From an uncultured Thermomicrobium sp. (GTDB lineage Bacteria; Chloroflexota; Chloroflexia; Thermomicrobiales; Thermomicrobiaceae), in NCBI GenBank assembly GCA_938028665.1, contig CALIMB010000002.1:1-33257 (forward strand): a DNA stretch of 33,257 bases, read 5' to 3'. A model generated the notes under the pieces. The model saw only the letters and a list, made by a program, of their open reading frames with translations. It was not told where the DNA came from and did not search any database. Position 1 is the stretch's first letter. Each line of letters starts with the position of its first letter. Below, piece by piece: positions 23,786 to 32,146 of this stretch. A program made the position numbers and the translations under genes.

Positions 23786-24793
23786 GTGTTCGATGTCGTA
23801 AGCTGTGGCGAACTCCTTATCGATTTTGTCGCTCTCCGGCGTGGTGTTCGTTTGGCTGAAGCGCCAGCGTTTCGGCGTGCTGCGGGCGGCGCCCCAGCAA
23901 ACGTCGCGGTCGGAGTTGCTCGGCTCGGACATCGGGCAGCATTTCTTGGCCAGGTGGGTGACGATGACTTCGGCCGCTACTTGGCGGAAGTACTCCGGCG
24001 TGCCAGTGTCGATGTGCGCGGTCTGCGGTTTACTGCGGCTGCACGTACGGCGCTGGCGTTTGTCAGTCTGCGTGCTGATGGCGAGCGGGACTTCCTCTTT
24101 TATCGCCATCCCAGCGCTGACATGCTCTGGCGTCCGGAGGATGTTGATCACGAGGTAGTTCGTGCGACTCGCATTTTCCACTTTGGCTCAATATCGCTCA
24201 TCGGCGAGCCGGTTCGCTCGGCGACACTCACTGCGCTGGCTGAAGCGCGGGCGCACGGTGCCCTCGTTTCTTACGATCCGAACTTACGCCTCGCGCTCTG
24301 GCCCTCGGCAGAGGCAGCACGCGAAGGGATACTGCTTGGCTGGCGCGAAGCGGATCTCGTCAAGCTCAGTGAAGACGAACTCGTCTTCCTCACCGGATCA
24401 CCCAATCCCGCAGCAGTGCGTCAGCTCTGGCATGAGCGACTCCGCCTCGTGGTGGTGACACGTGGTGCAGCTGGGTGCACGTATATCACGTCGGAGGGGA
24501 GCGGCACCGTACCAGGATTTTCCGTACCGGTGGTCGATACGACCGGTGCCGGCGACGGTTTTGTAGCTGGGCTGCTCGTCGGCTTGCTCGAGCAGGACGG
24601 AGATTGGTCTCAGGAAGCGATTGAGCTGGCATTGCGACTCGCCAATGCTGTCGGCGCACTGGTCTGCACACGTCGCGGAGCGATCCCCGCTTTACCAACC
24701 CGATCGCGGGTGGTGCGCTTCTTGCACGAGAGGGGTTCGCAGGGGGTCACAGCTGCCGGGCACGGTCAGAACGAGAGCAGAGAGGAAGGATGA
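23786..24793 (+). CDS. PfkB-family carbohydrate kinase (fructokinase-like)
   Basis: A 335-residue ribokinase-fold enzyme that phosphorylates a sugar with ATP in the cytosol. The N-terminal substrate motif is FDVVSCGELLIDFV, the first signature AAGGAPANVAVGVARLG, and the second signature VVDTTGAGDGFVAGLL holds the catalytic Asp257. The overall pattern fits fructokinase or 2-keto-3-deoxygluconate kinase; fructokinase is favoured by the CGELLIDF and GGAPANVA wording. The start GTG at 23786 lies 12 bases after AGGAGAGG and gives the family N-terminus; an in-frame ATG at 23702 is an alternative. The stop overlaps the peptidase start by 4 bases (ATGA), so the two are translationally coupled. Confidence 0.88.
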   Translation: MFDVVSCGELLIDFVALRRGVRLAEAPAFRRAAGGAPANVAVGVARLGHRAAFLGQVGDDDFGRYLAEVLRRASVDVRGLRFTAAARTALAFVSLRADGERDFLFYRHPSADMLWRPEDVDHEVVRATRIFHFGSISLIGEPVRSATLTALAEARAHGALVSYDPNLRLALWPSAEAAREGILLGWREADLVKLSEDELVFLTGSPNPAAVRQLWHERLRLVVVTRGAAGCTYITSEGSGTVPGFSVPVVDTTGAGDGFVAGLLVGLLEQDGDWSQEAIELALRLANAVGALVCTRRGAIPALPTRSRVVRFLHERGSQGVTAAGHGQNESREEG

Positions 24794-26199
24794 TGAATCG
24801 AGAGCGTTTGCGTGAACTTGATCGTGTTGTGCTGGGTGAAATTTGGGCGTCGGATGAAGCCTGGCGAAATCTCGTTTATCTCTGTGACGACCTGGGCCAT
24901 CGTTTTGCAGGCTCGGAGCAGGAGTGGCGAGCGGCTGAATTCCTGGCCGAACGCCTACGCGCTTATGGGCTCGAGAATGTCCATCTCGAGGAGTTCTCGA
25001 TAGCAACGTGGGAACGGGGCTCTTCTCATCTTTGGGTGGTCGAGCCCTTGGAGCGGAAGCTGTCAGTGCTCGCGATGCCCTATTGCCCCAGTGCTCGAGT
25101 TGAGGCTGAAGTCATCGACGTTGGAGAGGGAGAGCTCCCAGACTTTGACCGGCTGGCGAGCAAAATTCCAGGCAAGATCGTCCTGACCGATGCGGAAACG
25201 AATCGTCCCGGCGAGCGTAAGAGCCACCGGACCGACAAGTACAACTGGGCTGTGCAACGCGGGGCTGCAGCAGTGCTCTTTGTCAACCAGAATCCCGGAC
25301 AACTGCATATCACTGGCTCGCTCACGGGTCGGAATCCGAATGGGACGAGTGCTGTGGATCGTGAAGCACCGATCCCCGGTCTCGGGTTGACCTATGAGAC
25401 TGGCCTGTTCCTCCGCCGACTTGCCGAGCGCGGGACGCTTCGCTTGCGCCTTGCAACTGAGAACTGGACGCGCGAAGCACGTTCGGCGAACGTGATTGCT
25501 GAGCTTCCCGGTTGTACTCGCCCAGAAGAGATCATCCTCGTCGGTGGACATTACGATGGCCACGACATTGCCCAAGGTGCGAGCGACGATGGTGCAGGGA
25601 CCGTGGTTGGGCTGGAGGTCGGCCGGGCGCTCGCCCACTTGCGAGGCCAGCTTGCCCGTACTGTCCGCGTGATCTGCTTTGGTGCCGAAGAGCTCGGGCT
25701 CCTCGGAGCCTATCACCATGCTGCGCGGGCAGCAGCACGCGATGAGCGTATCCGATTCGTCCTCAACCTCGACGGTGCAGGTCGCGGTAGTGGTGGACAG
25801 GAGCAGCTTGTCCTCTCCGGCTTCCCGGAACTCGTCCCGTACTTCCAAGCGATCAGCCGAGAGCTTCCCTACGACTTTGCGATCCGCGACGAGCTCAATG
25901 CGCACTCCGACCATTTCCCGTTTGCTTTGCGTGGAATCCCGAACGCAACCTTGAGCAGCCGCGATGCGACGGCCGGGATGATCGGACGTGGTTGGGGGCA
26001 TACCGAGGCAGATACTCTCGACAAGGTAACACTGCGTAGCATGCAGCTGGCTGCAGCACTCGCTGCACGCTTGGTAATCCGACTGAGTGAGGATGAGGAG
26101 TTTCCTGGACGTCAACGCACTCTTGAGGAGGTGCGTCAGCAGTTAGCAGAGGCGGGGCTTCTCGAGCGTGTGCGAGGAACCGAAGGGACTGTGATCTGA
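24790..26199 (+). CDS. M28-family zinc aminopeptidase with PA domain
   Basis: A 469-residue metallopeptidase. The two-zinc site of family M28 is complete: His254 in GGHYDGH, Asp266 in GASDDGAG, Glu300-Glu301 in FGAEELG (catalytic base and ligand), Asp328 in NLDGAG and His404 in GWGHTEADTLDK. Residues about 95-215 form a PA-type insert (ASKIPGKIVLTD...RGAAAVLFVNQNPG) thought to guide substrates. No signal peptide is present, so it is probably cytosolic, which is less usual for M28 enzymes with a PA domain. It should remove N-terminal residues from peptides, although some relatives act as carboxypeptidases or glutaminyl cyclases. Two ATGs in tandem (24790, 24793) follow AGAGAGGAAGG. Confidence 0.9.
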   Translation: MMNRERLRELDRVVLGEIWASDEAWRNLVYLCDDLGHRFAGSEQEWRAAEFLAERLRAYGLENVHLEEFSIATWERGSSHLWVVEPLERKLSVLAMPYCPSARVEAEVIDVGEGELPDFDRLASKIPGKIVLTDAETNRPGERKSHRTDKYNWAVQRGAAAVLFVNQNPGQLHITGSLTGRNPNGTSAVDREAPIPGLGLTYETGLFLRRLAERGTLRLRLATENWTREARSANVIAELPGCTRPEEIILVGGHYDGHDIAQGASDDGAGTVVGLEVGRALAHLRGQLARTVRVICFGAEELGLLGAYHHAARAAARDERIRFVLNLDGAGRGSGGQEQLVLSGFPELVPYFQAISRELPYDFAIRDELNAHSDHFPFALRGIPNATLSSRDATAGMIGRGWGHTEADTLDKVTLRSMQLAAALAARLVIRLSEDEEFPGRQRTLEEVRQQLAEAGLLERVRGTEGTVI

Positions 26200-26592
26200 C
26201 AATCGTTCGTGGAGTATCACGCTCAGACCGAGTGTGCACACTTGACTGCAGCGGGATCCGGAGACGACAGCAGTCAGGCCTCCGGTGCTGTTCGTGAGGG
26301 TTGCTTTCTCATCCGTCATTCCCTTGGTTGGCAAGGTCTCTCCTCCGTGTCGTTGCCTCATCTTGCTTGTCACCAGGACAGGTTTAGCATGCTCGCAGGT
26401 GTGGCGTCTCCAGCTGCTGCCACACGCTGACGCTGTCTCTCACCGGTGTGTTCATCTGAGGAGGAGGTAGTCTCACACGTCTGTCCACCAGTGGACCGAA
26501 GCGTGTCATGACGTGTTATGAGAGGAGCGAGAGCTTCCTGCTTGACGACACCTGACAACGATTGGGAGTACCCCGCTGGTCGGCTCCCCACG
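26200..26592. other. Convergent intergenic region with one stem-loop
   Basis: About 390 bases between the convergent peptidase and amidohydrolase genes. GTGTGGC and GCCACAC (about 26399-26425) form a 7-bp stem around a 13-base loop, a possible bidirectional terminator without a clear T-run. No gene is supported. Confidence 0.35.
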
Positions 26593-28188
26593 TTATGCCT
26601 CGTACACAGTCTGGCCACCGATGACTGTACGCAGCACACGTATCTGAGTGAGTTGCTCTGGCTCGATGCGGCGTGGATCTTGCTCCAGGATAACAAAATC
26701 GGCAAGCATACCGGGGCGAAGCATCCCTTTGCGACGTTCCTCAAAGGTAGCGTAGGCCCCATTCACTGTGTAGAGCGGTAGGGCTTCTTCAACGCGAATC
26801 GCTTCCTCCAGTGCATAGGATCGACCGCTTGCAGTGCGCTCCAAGACGGCGGCTTGGATGCAGCGGAGCGGTTCGTACGACGAAACTGGGCAGTCTGTCG
26901 AGAAAACCAGTCGGATGCCGGCATCGAGCAGACTCCGGAACGGATAGGTAAGTTGAATCCGCTCCAGGCCAAGGTGGCGAATGAAGCCATCACCGTACTC
27001 AGCGATGAAGATGGGCTGGCTGACGACGAGTATCCCAAATCGAGCGATGCGCTCGATCAGGTCAGGGCGTAGTATCCCGCAGTGTTCAATACGATGGCGA
27101 TGATCGGCTCGTGGAAGCCGAGTGAGTGCCCGCTCGTAGGCATTAAGCACCATCTCAATCGCTCGATCACCAATCGCATGCGTCGCCACTTGGAAGCCAG
27201 CACTGTGAGCTTGCCAGACCAGCTCATCCAGTTCTTCCTGAGTCCAGATCGTGATCCCGTAATTGTCTGATTGGGAATCGTTCAAGAAGGGACGGCTGAC
27301 CGCCGCGGTGCGCCCAATGAGGCTACCATCGGCAAACAGCTTCACTGGGCCAATACGGAGTCGATCGTTGCCAAAGCCTTGCTTGATTCCCAGTCCAAGG
27401 AGGTGGGGAAGAAGCTGGTGCCGGATCATCATCGAGGTTCGGAGCTGCAACACGCCGCGCTCGACTGCTCGCTGGTAGGCCTCGACTTGCAGTGGATGGT
27501 CCGAGCCCGCGTCCTGGCTTGAGGTAATACCGGCCGCAACGTATGCATTGTTGCAGCGACCAAGCGCCTCAATCATCTCCTCGAGCGTTGGAGCAGGGAT
27601 CACTCGTTCCACAAGCTCCATCGCGTTCTCCTGGAGCAGACCGGTTGGCTCGCCCGACTCGTCGCGTACGATATGCCCCCCAGGAGGATCGGGCGTTTCT
27701 CGGGTGATGCCTGCTAGCTGGAGTGCTAGCGAGTTGGCCACCAGCATGTGTCCTGAGCTGTGCACCAGGACAAGTGGATGACTCGTGCTAGCCTGGTCGA
27801 GATCCCAGCGAGTCGGGTGGCGATGCTCGGCAAGCACGTTATCGTCATACCCTCGCCCACGGATCCAGCTCCCCGGCGCTGTCTGGCTTGCGCGCTGGGC
27901 AAAGCGTGCCACGATGTCCTCAAGAGAGCGAACATGGGGGTAACGACAGTTAACTTGCCCAAGAACCATGCCAAAGTTGATCATGTGGTTGTGTGCTTCA
28001 TTGAAGCCGGGAAGGCACGTAGCTCCCGCGAGATCAAGTCGCCGGGCAGTGCGAGGCAGGACTGCTTCTACCTCGGCTACCGAGCCGACGGCGACGATCT
28101 GCTCGCCGATGACCCCGAACGCCTCGACTTCTGGTTGCTCCGGATCCATCGTCAAGATCGTGCCGTTCACAACCGCATAGGCATCCAT
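26593..28188 (-). CDS. Amidohydrolase, YtcJ-like
   Basis: A 531-residue metal-dependent hydrolase of the amidohydrolase superfamily. An N-terminal beta-sandwich (YAVVNGTILTMD) leads to the first metal motif NEAHNHM (His66, His68), then HAIGDRAIEMVLNAYERAL, RIEHCGIL and FSTDCPVSSYEPL (metal Asp), and the sandwich returns at the C-terminus (GMLRPGMLADFVILEQDP). This order and length fit the YtcJ group of uncharacterised amidases; the substrate is unknown. The ATG at 28188 has AAGGGGAAG upstream; the frame is open further without a ribosome site. It is likely a single-gene unit. Confidence 0.88.
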   Translation of the reverse strand: MDAYAVVNGTILTMDPEQPEVEAFGVIGEQIVAVGSVAEVEAVLPRTARRLDLAGATCLPGFNEAHNHMINFGMVLGQVNCRYPHVRSLEDIVARFAQRASQTAPGSWIRGRGYDDNVLAEHRHPTRWDLDQASTSHPLVLVHSSGHMLVANSLALQLAGITRETPDPPGGHIVRDESGEPTGLLQENAMELVERVIPAPTLEEMIEALGRCNNAYVAAGITSSQDAGSDHPLQVEAYQRAVERGVLQLRTSMMIRHQLLPHLLGLGIKQGFGNDRLRIGPVKLFADGSLIGRTAAVSRPFLNDSQSDNYGITIWTQEELDELVWQAHSAGFQVATHAIGDRAIEMVLNAYERALTRLPRADHRHRIEHCGILRPDLIERIARFGILVVSQPIFIAEYGDGFIRHLGLERIQLTYPFRSLLDAGIRLVFSTDCPVSSYEPLRCIQAAVLERTASGRSYALEEAIRVEEALPLYTVNGAYATFEERRKGMLRPGMLADFVILEQDPRRIEPEQLTQIRVLRTVIGGQTVYEA

Positions 28189-28502
28189 CGCGCTTCCCCT
28201 TCTCGGTGGAACGCTCCTGGCGATTCCATCCGGGCACGATAACAGGACAGCATCACCGTCGCAAGAAGGAGAAGGCGCTTTCTGAGAGGAGCGTCTGGCC
28301 GCTGGGTCGTTTCCTCTGGAGCCTGGGGATGGAGAGGTCCAGCCGATCCGGGTGGCTGGCGAGTGCGAGTCACTGCGCAGAGCTGTCCGACGGGCCTTCA
28401 TGAATATCACACTCGTTTAGCCATGGTGACTGAGGATCCTCACCGCTCGAGCCGGTGGTCAGCGGTGAGGAGGAGCAATGGTAGGCCTTTAGTGCACTGG
28501 TA

Positions 28503-28531
28503 TTGACAAATATCGATATGCAGGCTATGCT
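28503..28531 (+). promoter_or_regulatory. arsR promoter with embedded palindromic operator
   Basis: TTGACA (28503-28508), 17 bases, then TATGCT (28526-28531). The palindrome ATATCGATAT (28510-28519) lies in the spacer, where a bound repressor would block polymerase. The same words recur before the next gene, which supports autoregulation by the ArsR protein. Confidence 0.8.
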
Positions 28532-28549
28532 CTTCGCAAGGAGAGGGGT

Positions 28550-28891
28550 ATGACGCATCAGCATTGTTGTCCCATGCAATTCGAGACACTCTTCTTGGCC
28601 ACTGAGCGGCTACCTCAGATCGCCGCGCTGGCCCGCGCGCTGGCTGATGAGACGCGTCTAAGACTGCTTCTGCTGCTTGTGCGGCAGGAGCAGCCAGTCT
28701 GCGTCTGCCACCTGGCGGAGCACATGCCGGTTGGTCAGCCCACTGTTTCACACCATCTCAGCATCCTGCGTCAAGTTGATCTCGTCACAGTAGAGCGTCG
28801 CGGTCCGTGGGCCTACTACCAGGCAACCCCGCTTGCACGTGCTGTACTCGACGCACTAAAGCAGGTTCTGACTGAACGGGTCACGACGTGA
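28550..28891 (+). CDS. arsR: ArsR-family metalloid-sensing repressor
   Basis: A 113-residue winged-helix repressor. LARALADETRLRLLLLL is the entry helix, CVCHLAEHMPVGQPTVSHHLSILRQVDLV the DNA-recognition region with the ELCVCDL-type metal motif (Cys-Val-Cys), and ERRGPWAYYQ the wing. Extra cysteines occur at the N-terminus (MTHQHCCPM). Cys-Val-Cys in this helix is the As(III)/Sb(III) site of classical ArsR, so metalloid sensing is likely, but Cd/Pb sensors can look similar. It has GGAGAGGGG before its ATG, a strong promoter and an operator palindrome. Release from DNA on metalloid binding should induce itself and the following oxidoreductase. Confidence 0.9.
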   Translation: MTHQHCCPMQFETLFLATERLPQIAALARALADETRLRLLLLLVRQEQPVCVCHLAEHMPVGQPTVSHHLSILRQVDLVTVERRGPWAYYQATPLARAVLDALKQVLTERVTT

Positions 28892-28932
28892 CCGCACACT
28901 GGTGGTGGCAGGAGAGGCTTCATGTAGTGCAC

Positions 28933-28952
28933 ATATCGATGATTATCGATAT
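28933..28952. promoter_or_regulatory. Second ArsR-type operator (8-4-8 inverted repeat)
   Basis: ATATCGAT (28933-28940), GATT, ATCGATAT (28945-28952): a perfect inverted repeat, AT-rich in a GC-rich genome, sharing the ATATCGAT words with the arsR promoter operator. It lies before the flavin oxidoreductase gene and suggests separate control of that gene by the same repressor. Confidence 0.75.
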
Positions 28953-29029
28953 ATGAGTCACCAGCCTCAAACGTACAAGTGAGCAATGGGGCAGGCGTGA
29001 CGGAATGGTACGAAGCGAAGGGGAAAGAA

Positions 29030-30673
29030 ATGGTATCACCACGGGAACTGCCAGTTGTCGTGATCGGGGCAGGACCCGTCGGGCTTGTTGCTGCCGCACA
29101 CCTCTCCCAGCGGCACCTGCCATTCGTGGTGCTTGAGGCTGGCCCTGCTGTCGGAACAGCGGTTCGGCGCTGGGCGCACGTTCGGATGTTCTCGCCCTGG
29201 CGGTTCAATCTCGATCCGCTCGCGGCACAACTTCTGAGTGTCACTGGCTGGGATACCCCTGCGTCAGAAGCCTACCCGACCGGCGGCGACCTTGTTGCGC
29301 ACTGGCTCGAACCGCTTGCCGCCCACCCAGCGATCCATCCTTTTCTGCACTTGCAGCACCGAGTTCTCGCTGTCGCCCGGCTCGGCCGTGACAAGCTAGC
29401 CGGGTATGATCGGGTGGGGCGACCGTTCGTGGTGCGTGTGGTGGCACCGCACGGTGAAGAAGAGATTCTGGCCCGCGCAGTACTCGATGCATCCGGTGCT
29501 GTTCCCAATCCACTCGGTGCGTGTGGCCTCCCGGCGCTCGGCGAAGGGTTTCTGGCCGATTGCATCACCTACGGTATGCCAGATGTACTCGGTCGTGACC
29601 GAGCGGTGTATGCGGGAAGTCGGACGCTTGTGGTCGGATCTGGCCATTCAGCGTTCGGTGTCCTTCTTGATCTCGTTGAGCTGGCAGCAGCAGAGCCTGC
29701 TACCCAAATTCATTGGGCGATCCGGCGCCGCTCCCTCGGCGGGCGACTTGGGAGTCCGACCGATGAACTCCCCGAACGCGGTCGACTTGGTCTCCGTGTT
29801 GCGGAGGCTCTGGCCAAGGGTCTTGTGACCCTCCACACCGGAGTGCTGGTGGATCGAGTGGAACGGAGCCCACAGGGTGTCGTTGTGCACACGGGCGATC
29901 GGATGCTGCCGCCGGTGGATCAGATTGTTTGTGCGACTGGGTATCGACCCGATCTCACGCCGCTCCGTGAGCTCCGGCTCGCGCTCGATCCGGTAGTTGA
30001 GGCACCAGCAGCCTTAGCACCCCTGATTGATCCGAACTTCCACAGTTGCGGGACCGTCCCTCCGCACGGGGTTCGGGAGCTCGCCCACCCTCAAGAGCCG
30101 GATTTCTTTGTCGTGGGCCTCAAGAGCTATGGCCGTGCACCAACGTTCTTACTCCGGACTGGTTACGAGCAGGTGCGGTCGGTGGTCGCGGCGTTGGCGG
30201 GTGATTGGGAGGCGGCACAGCGTGTCGCGCTTGAACTGCCTGCGACCGGAGTCTGCAACGGAAGCAGCGCGACGGCAGCCTTCCCGCCCTTAGCAGGGAA
30301 TCGGTTGACTGGAACGAGGTTGTCTGAGCGAAGCGCAGTGCGAAGGGGGGTAGCAATGGTTCGACTGTCGGAACAGTGCTGTGCGGTTGAAGGGCCTGAG
30401 CCGGAAGACGCGACCAGCCTGTTGCTGCACCAAACAGCTGACATGACTCAGGAAGCTGAGATTTCTCCTGGTTGTGACCAAGAGGGCTGCGGTTGTGAGC
30501 GTGGTGAGACAGAAGAAGTTGTTCCAGTTGGTTTGACCTGTCCCTGGCCGCGCCCGGGGGGAGATCGCCCGAACGCGTGCTGTACCACCGTTGCTGTCGG
30601 CGAAGACTGTGGCTGTGGGGAACAGACGGTTAGCAGTGAATCGTCCTCAGCGCAGTGTGTGACCTGCTGTTAA
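29030..30673 (+). CDS. FAD/NAD(P) oxidoreductase with cysteine-rich C-terminal tail, ars-linked
   Basis: A 547-residue flavoprotein. PVVVIGAGPVGLVAAAHL near residue 6 is the FAD fold; TLVVGSGHSAFGVLLDL near 205 the NAD(P) fold; IVCATGYRPDL and FFVVGLKSYGRAPTFLLRTGYEQVRS the C-terminal signature. The last blocks resemble, from memory, monooxygenase-like proteins (ArsO type) found in actinobacterial ars operons. About 120 residues follow the catalytic part, with 13 cysteines in clusters (QCC, GCDQEGCGC, ACC, DCGCG, QCVTCC), which could bind As(III) or another soft metal. The ATG at 29030 has AAGGGG upstream. It lies behind an operator of the ArsR type and so is likely metalloid-induced. No arsenite pump or arsenate reductase is seen in the window, so this pair may act alone or with genes elsewhere. 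Confidence 0.82.
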   Translation: MVSPRELPVVVIGAGPVGLVAAAHLSQRHLPFVVLEAGPAVGTAVRRWAHVRMFSPWRFNLDPLAAQLLSVTGWDTPASEAYPTGGDLVAHWLEPLAAHPAIHPFLHLQHRVLAVARLGRDKLAGYDRVGRPFVVRVVAPHGEEEILARAVLDASGAVPNPLGACGLPALGEGFLADCITYGMPDVLGRDRAVYAGSRTLVVGSGHSAFGVLLDLVELAAAEPATQIHWAIRRRSLGGRLGSPTDELPERGRLGLRVAEALAKGLVTLHTGVLVDRVERSPQGVVVHTGDRMLPPVDQIVCATGYRPDLTPLRELRLALDPVVEAPAALAPLIDPNFHSCGTVPPHGVRELAHPQEPDFFVVGLKSYGRAPTFLLRTGYEQVRSVVAALAGDWEAAQRVALELPATGVCNGSSATAAFPPLAGNRLTGTRLSERSAVRRGVAMVRLSEQCCAVEGPEPEDATSLLLHQTADMTQEAEISPGCDQEGCGCERGETEEVVPVGLTCPWPRPGGDRPNACCTTVAVGEDCGCGEQTVSSESSSAQCVTCC

Positions 30674-30678
30674 AGCGG

Positions 30679-31539
30679 TCAGGCGGGCTCACTGGCCATG
30701 CGGCGCCCTTCCTCGTGGAGGAGCCAACGTGCGAGTAGAATGAGCATGATCACGATGTACAGCGTACCGCCACCGATCCACATAAGGAGGCCAGCAACTT
30801 GCTGGTCGACCATAGGGGTAAAACCCCAAGGCATGGCAACGTAACGATAGGGCTGATAGAGTACTTCATCAGCCAGCGTGATAATTGCACCAAGTATTGC
30901 GCTAATCACTGCAGTGATAAAGACCATGAGACTCGCCCAGAGTCCGCTGACACGATGGTGACGGGGTACGGGATCAATAATCGGCCACCAGAAGAGGAGG
31001 GCCGTGCCGAAAAAGCTTAGGTGCTGGAGGTCGTGTACCGGCTGGCGCAGGACTGCCTGGTCGTAAAGGCGTGGGAAGTGCCAAACAACGAGAGCAAGGT
31101 TGGCCAATGCGGCAGCGACCAGCGGTTGCGTCAAGAGTTGGAGCACTCGGCGTGTCCAGAGTGGTCGGAGGAGCAGGCGCGTCAGCATACCAGCGCGTTG
31201 CGGTGGCAGCCCGCGGAGGAGAACCTGCACGGGCCGTCCCAGTAACAGTAGAGGTGCTGTAACTTGAATCAGAACGAGGTGCTGGGCCATGTGCATGGTG
31301 AGGAGTTCATCGTTCCACGTATCGAGGGGACCAGCAAGGGCGATGAGTGCGCTGAACATCCCCCCATAGAACGCTGCTGGCCAGCTGGCAGGAATAGAGC
31401 GACCGATTCGGCGCAACCGCCAGAGTGCGAGACTATAGACCAGGGTTGGAATGATGATTAACGCCAGTGGCGGCGGGTACAGGGTAATCCCGAGCACGCT
31501 CGGGCAGGTTGGGCAGCTATGAAGGATTGGGAAGAGCAT
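30679..31539 (-). CDS. ctaG: CtaG-family cytochrome c oxidase assembly protein
   Basis: A 286-residue membrane protein with about seven helices, of the CtaG/caa3_CtaG family needed for assembly of caa3-type cytochrome oxidase (copper delivery to CuB is proposed). Family marks include LDTWNDELLTMHMAQHLVLI with the conserved His residues, LLLLGRPVQVLLRGLP, VVWHFPRLYDQAV..PVHDLQHLSFF and the YRYVAMPWGFTPMVDQQVAGLLMW block. The N-terminus HSCPTCP is a possible copper-binding site. ATG at 31539 has GAGGTGG upstream. It is convergent with the flavin oxidoreductase, 5 bases apart. No oxidase subunits lie in the window. Confidence 0.92.
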   Translation of the reverse strand: MLFPILHSCPTCPSVLGITLYPPPLALIIIPTLVYSLALWRLRRIGRSIPASWPAAFYGGMFSALIALAGPLDTWNDELLTMHMAQHLVLIQVTAPLLLLGRPVQVLLRGLPPQRAGMLTRLLLRPLWTRRVLQLLTQPLVAAALANLALVVWHFPRLYDQAVLRQPVHDLQHLSFFGTALLFWWPIIDPVPRHHRVSGLWASLMVFITAVISAILGAIITLADEVLYQPYRYVAMPWGFTPMVDQQVAGLLMWIGGGTLYIVIMLILLARWLLHEEGRRMASEPA

Positions 31540-32126
31540 TGGGCCACCTCGTCGATTGCGGCATTTGCCCGTACAGAAGGGTACCACTAGGGGCAAGTCT
31601 CTGCAGGTTTGCGGGTATGGCTGGAGCCACAAAGCCAGGGGCCATCGGCAAGCAACTCTTTCGACTTGGCAGCACTGGGGAAGGGCTTCTCCCCAGGCTC
31701 GTTCTCGTTCGGTGTCTCGCGTACTGCGGCAACGGGCGGTCAGGTATTACCAGGCGCTTGGATCCGAGTGCTGGACACTGGAGGCCTCGACGTCAATTGC
31801 AGCATTCTTGCGGTGACACCTGGCTGAATCACAAATACAGTACACGCTTCGCCAAAAGTTGACTTCTCAGTCTGGTATATTTATGTGAATATACGTGGAT
31901 ACTCTTATGGTTAAACATGTTCATCATATTGAGTTTGTACTAGAATACAGAAACCTCGGAAGAGAAATAGAACGATGTCCTATTTGGTGTGGTGACTATC
32001 ACTGATGTACAGGTTCCTACCTGAGAGCCACAAAGGAAGAAAGATCCCCCCACCTGCGTGGGGCCAGGCGTATACTCATCCGACGGTGCGGAGCAGGGGA
32101 AATACCAGTGCTCCGCCAGGTGGGAG
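31540..32126. other. Intergenic region with AT-rich segment and kimA leader
   Basis: About 590 bases without a supported gene. 31850-31990 is distinctly AT-rich against the GC-rich surroundings and holds possible promoters: TTGACT (31859-31864), 17 bases, TATGTG (31882-31887). The last 120 bases form the structured leader described next. Confidence 0.45.
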
Positions 32127-32146
32127 ATGGAAACCGGCGAACCAAG
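32010..32146 (+). other. Structured kimA leader with shared motif, copy 2 (unknown class)
   Basis: CAGGT/ACCTG (32010-32014/32019-32023) forms a small hairpin. CCCACCTG (32049-32056) pairs with CAGGTGGG (32117-32124), enclosing a hairpin GCGGAGCA/TGCTCCGC (32088-32095/32109-32116) that abuts it and can stack on it. The long stem hides GGTGGGAG, the only ribosome-site-like run before ATG 32127. GGGAG-2-GGAAACC-3-GAACCAAG (32122-32146) matches the core of the element at 3443-3465. This looks like a translational riboswitch; KimA genes are classically under c-di-AMP riboswitches, but the conserved bases of that class are not seen. Confidence 0.45.

Noticed and set aside
25063-26115. A 350-codon open frame on the minus strand
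   Set aside because: Antisense to the M28 peptidase, whose complete zinc site shows which strand codes.
32010-32146. kimA leader as a classical c-di-AMP (ydaO) riboswitch
   Set aside because: Expected from the gene it precedes, but the conserved GACAGCUAAC and GGGGUGAAUC-type segments of that class are not found; left as unknown.
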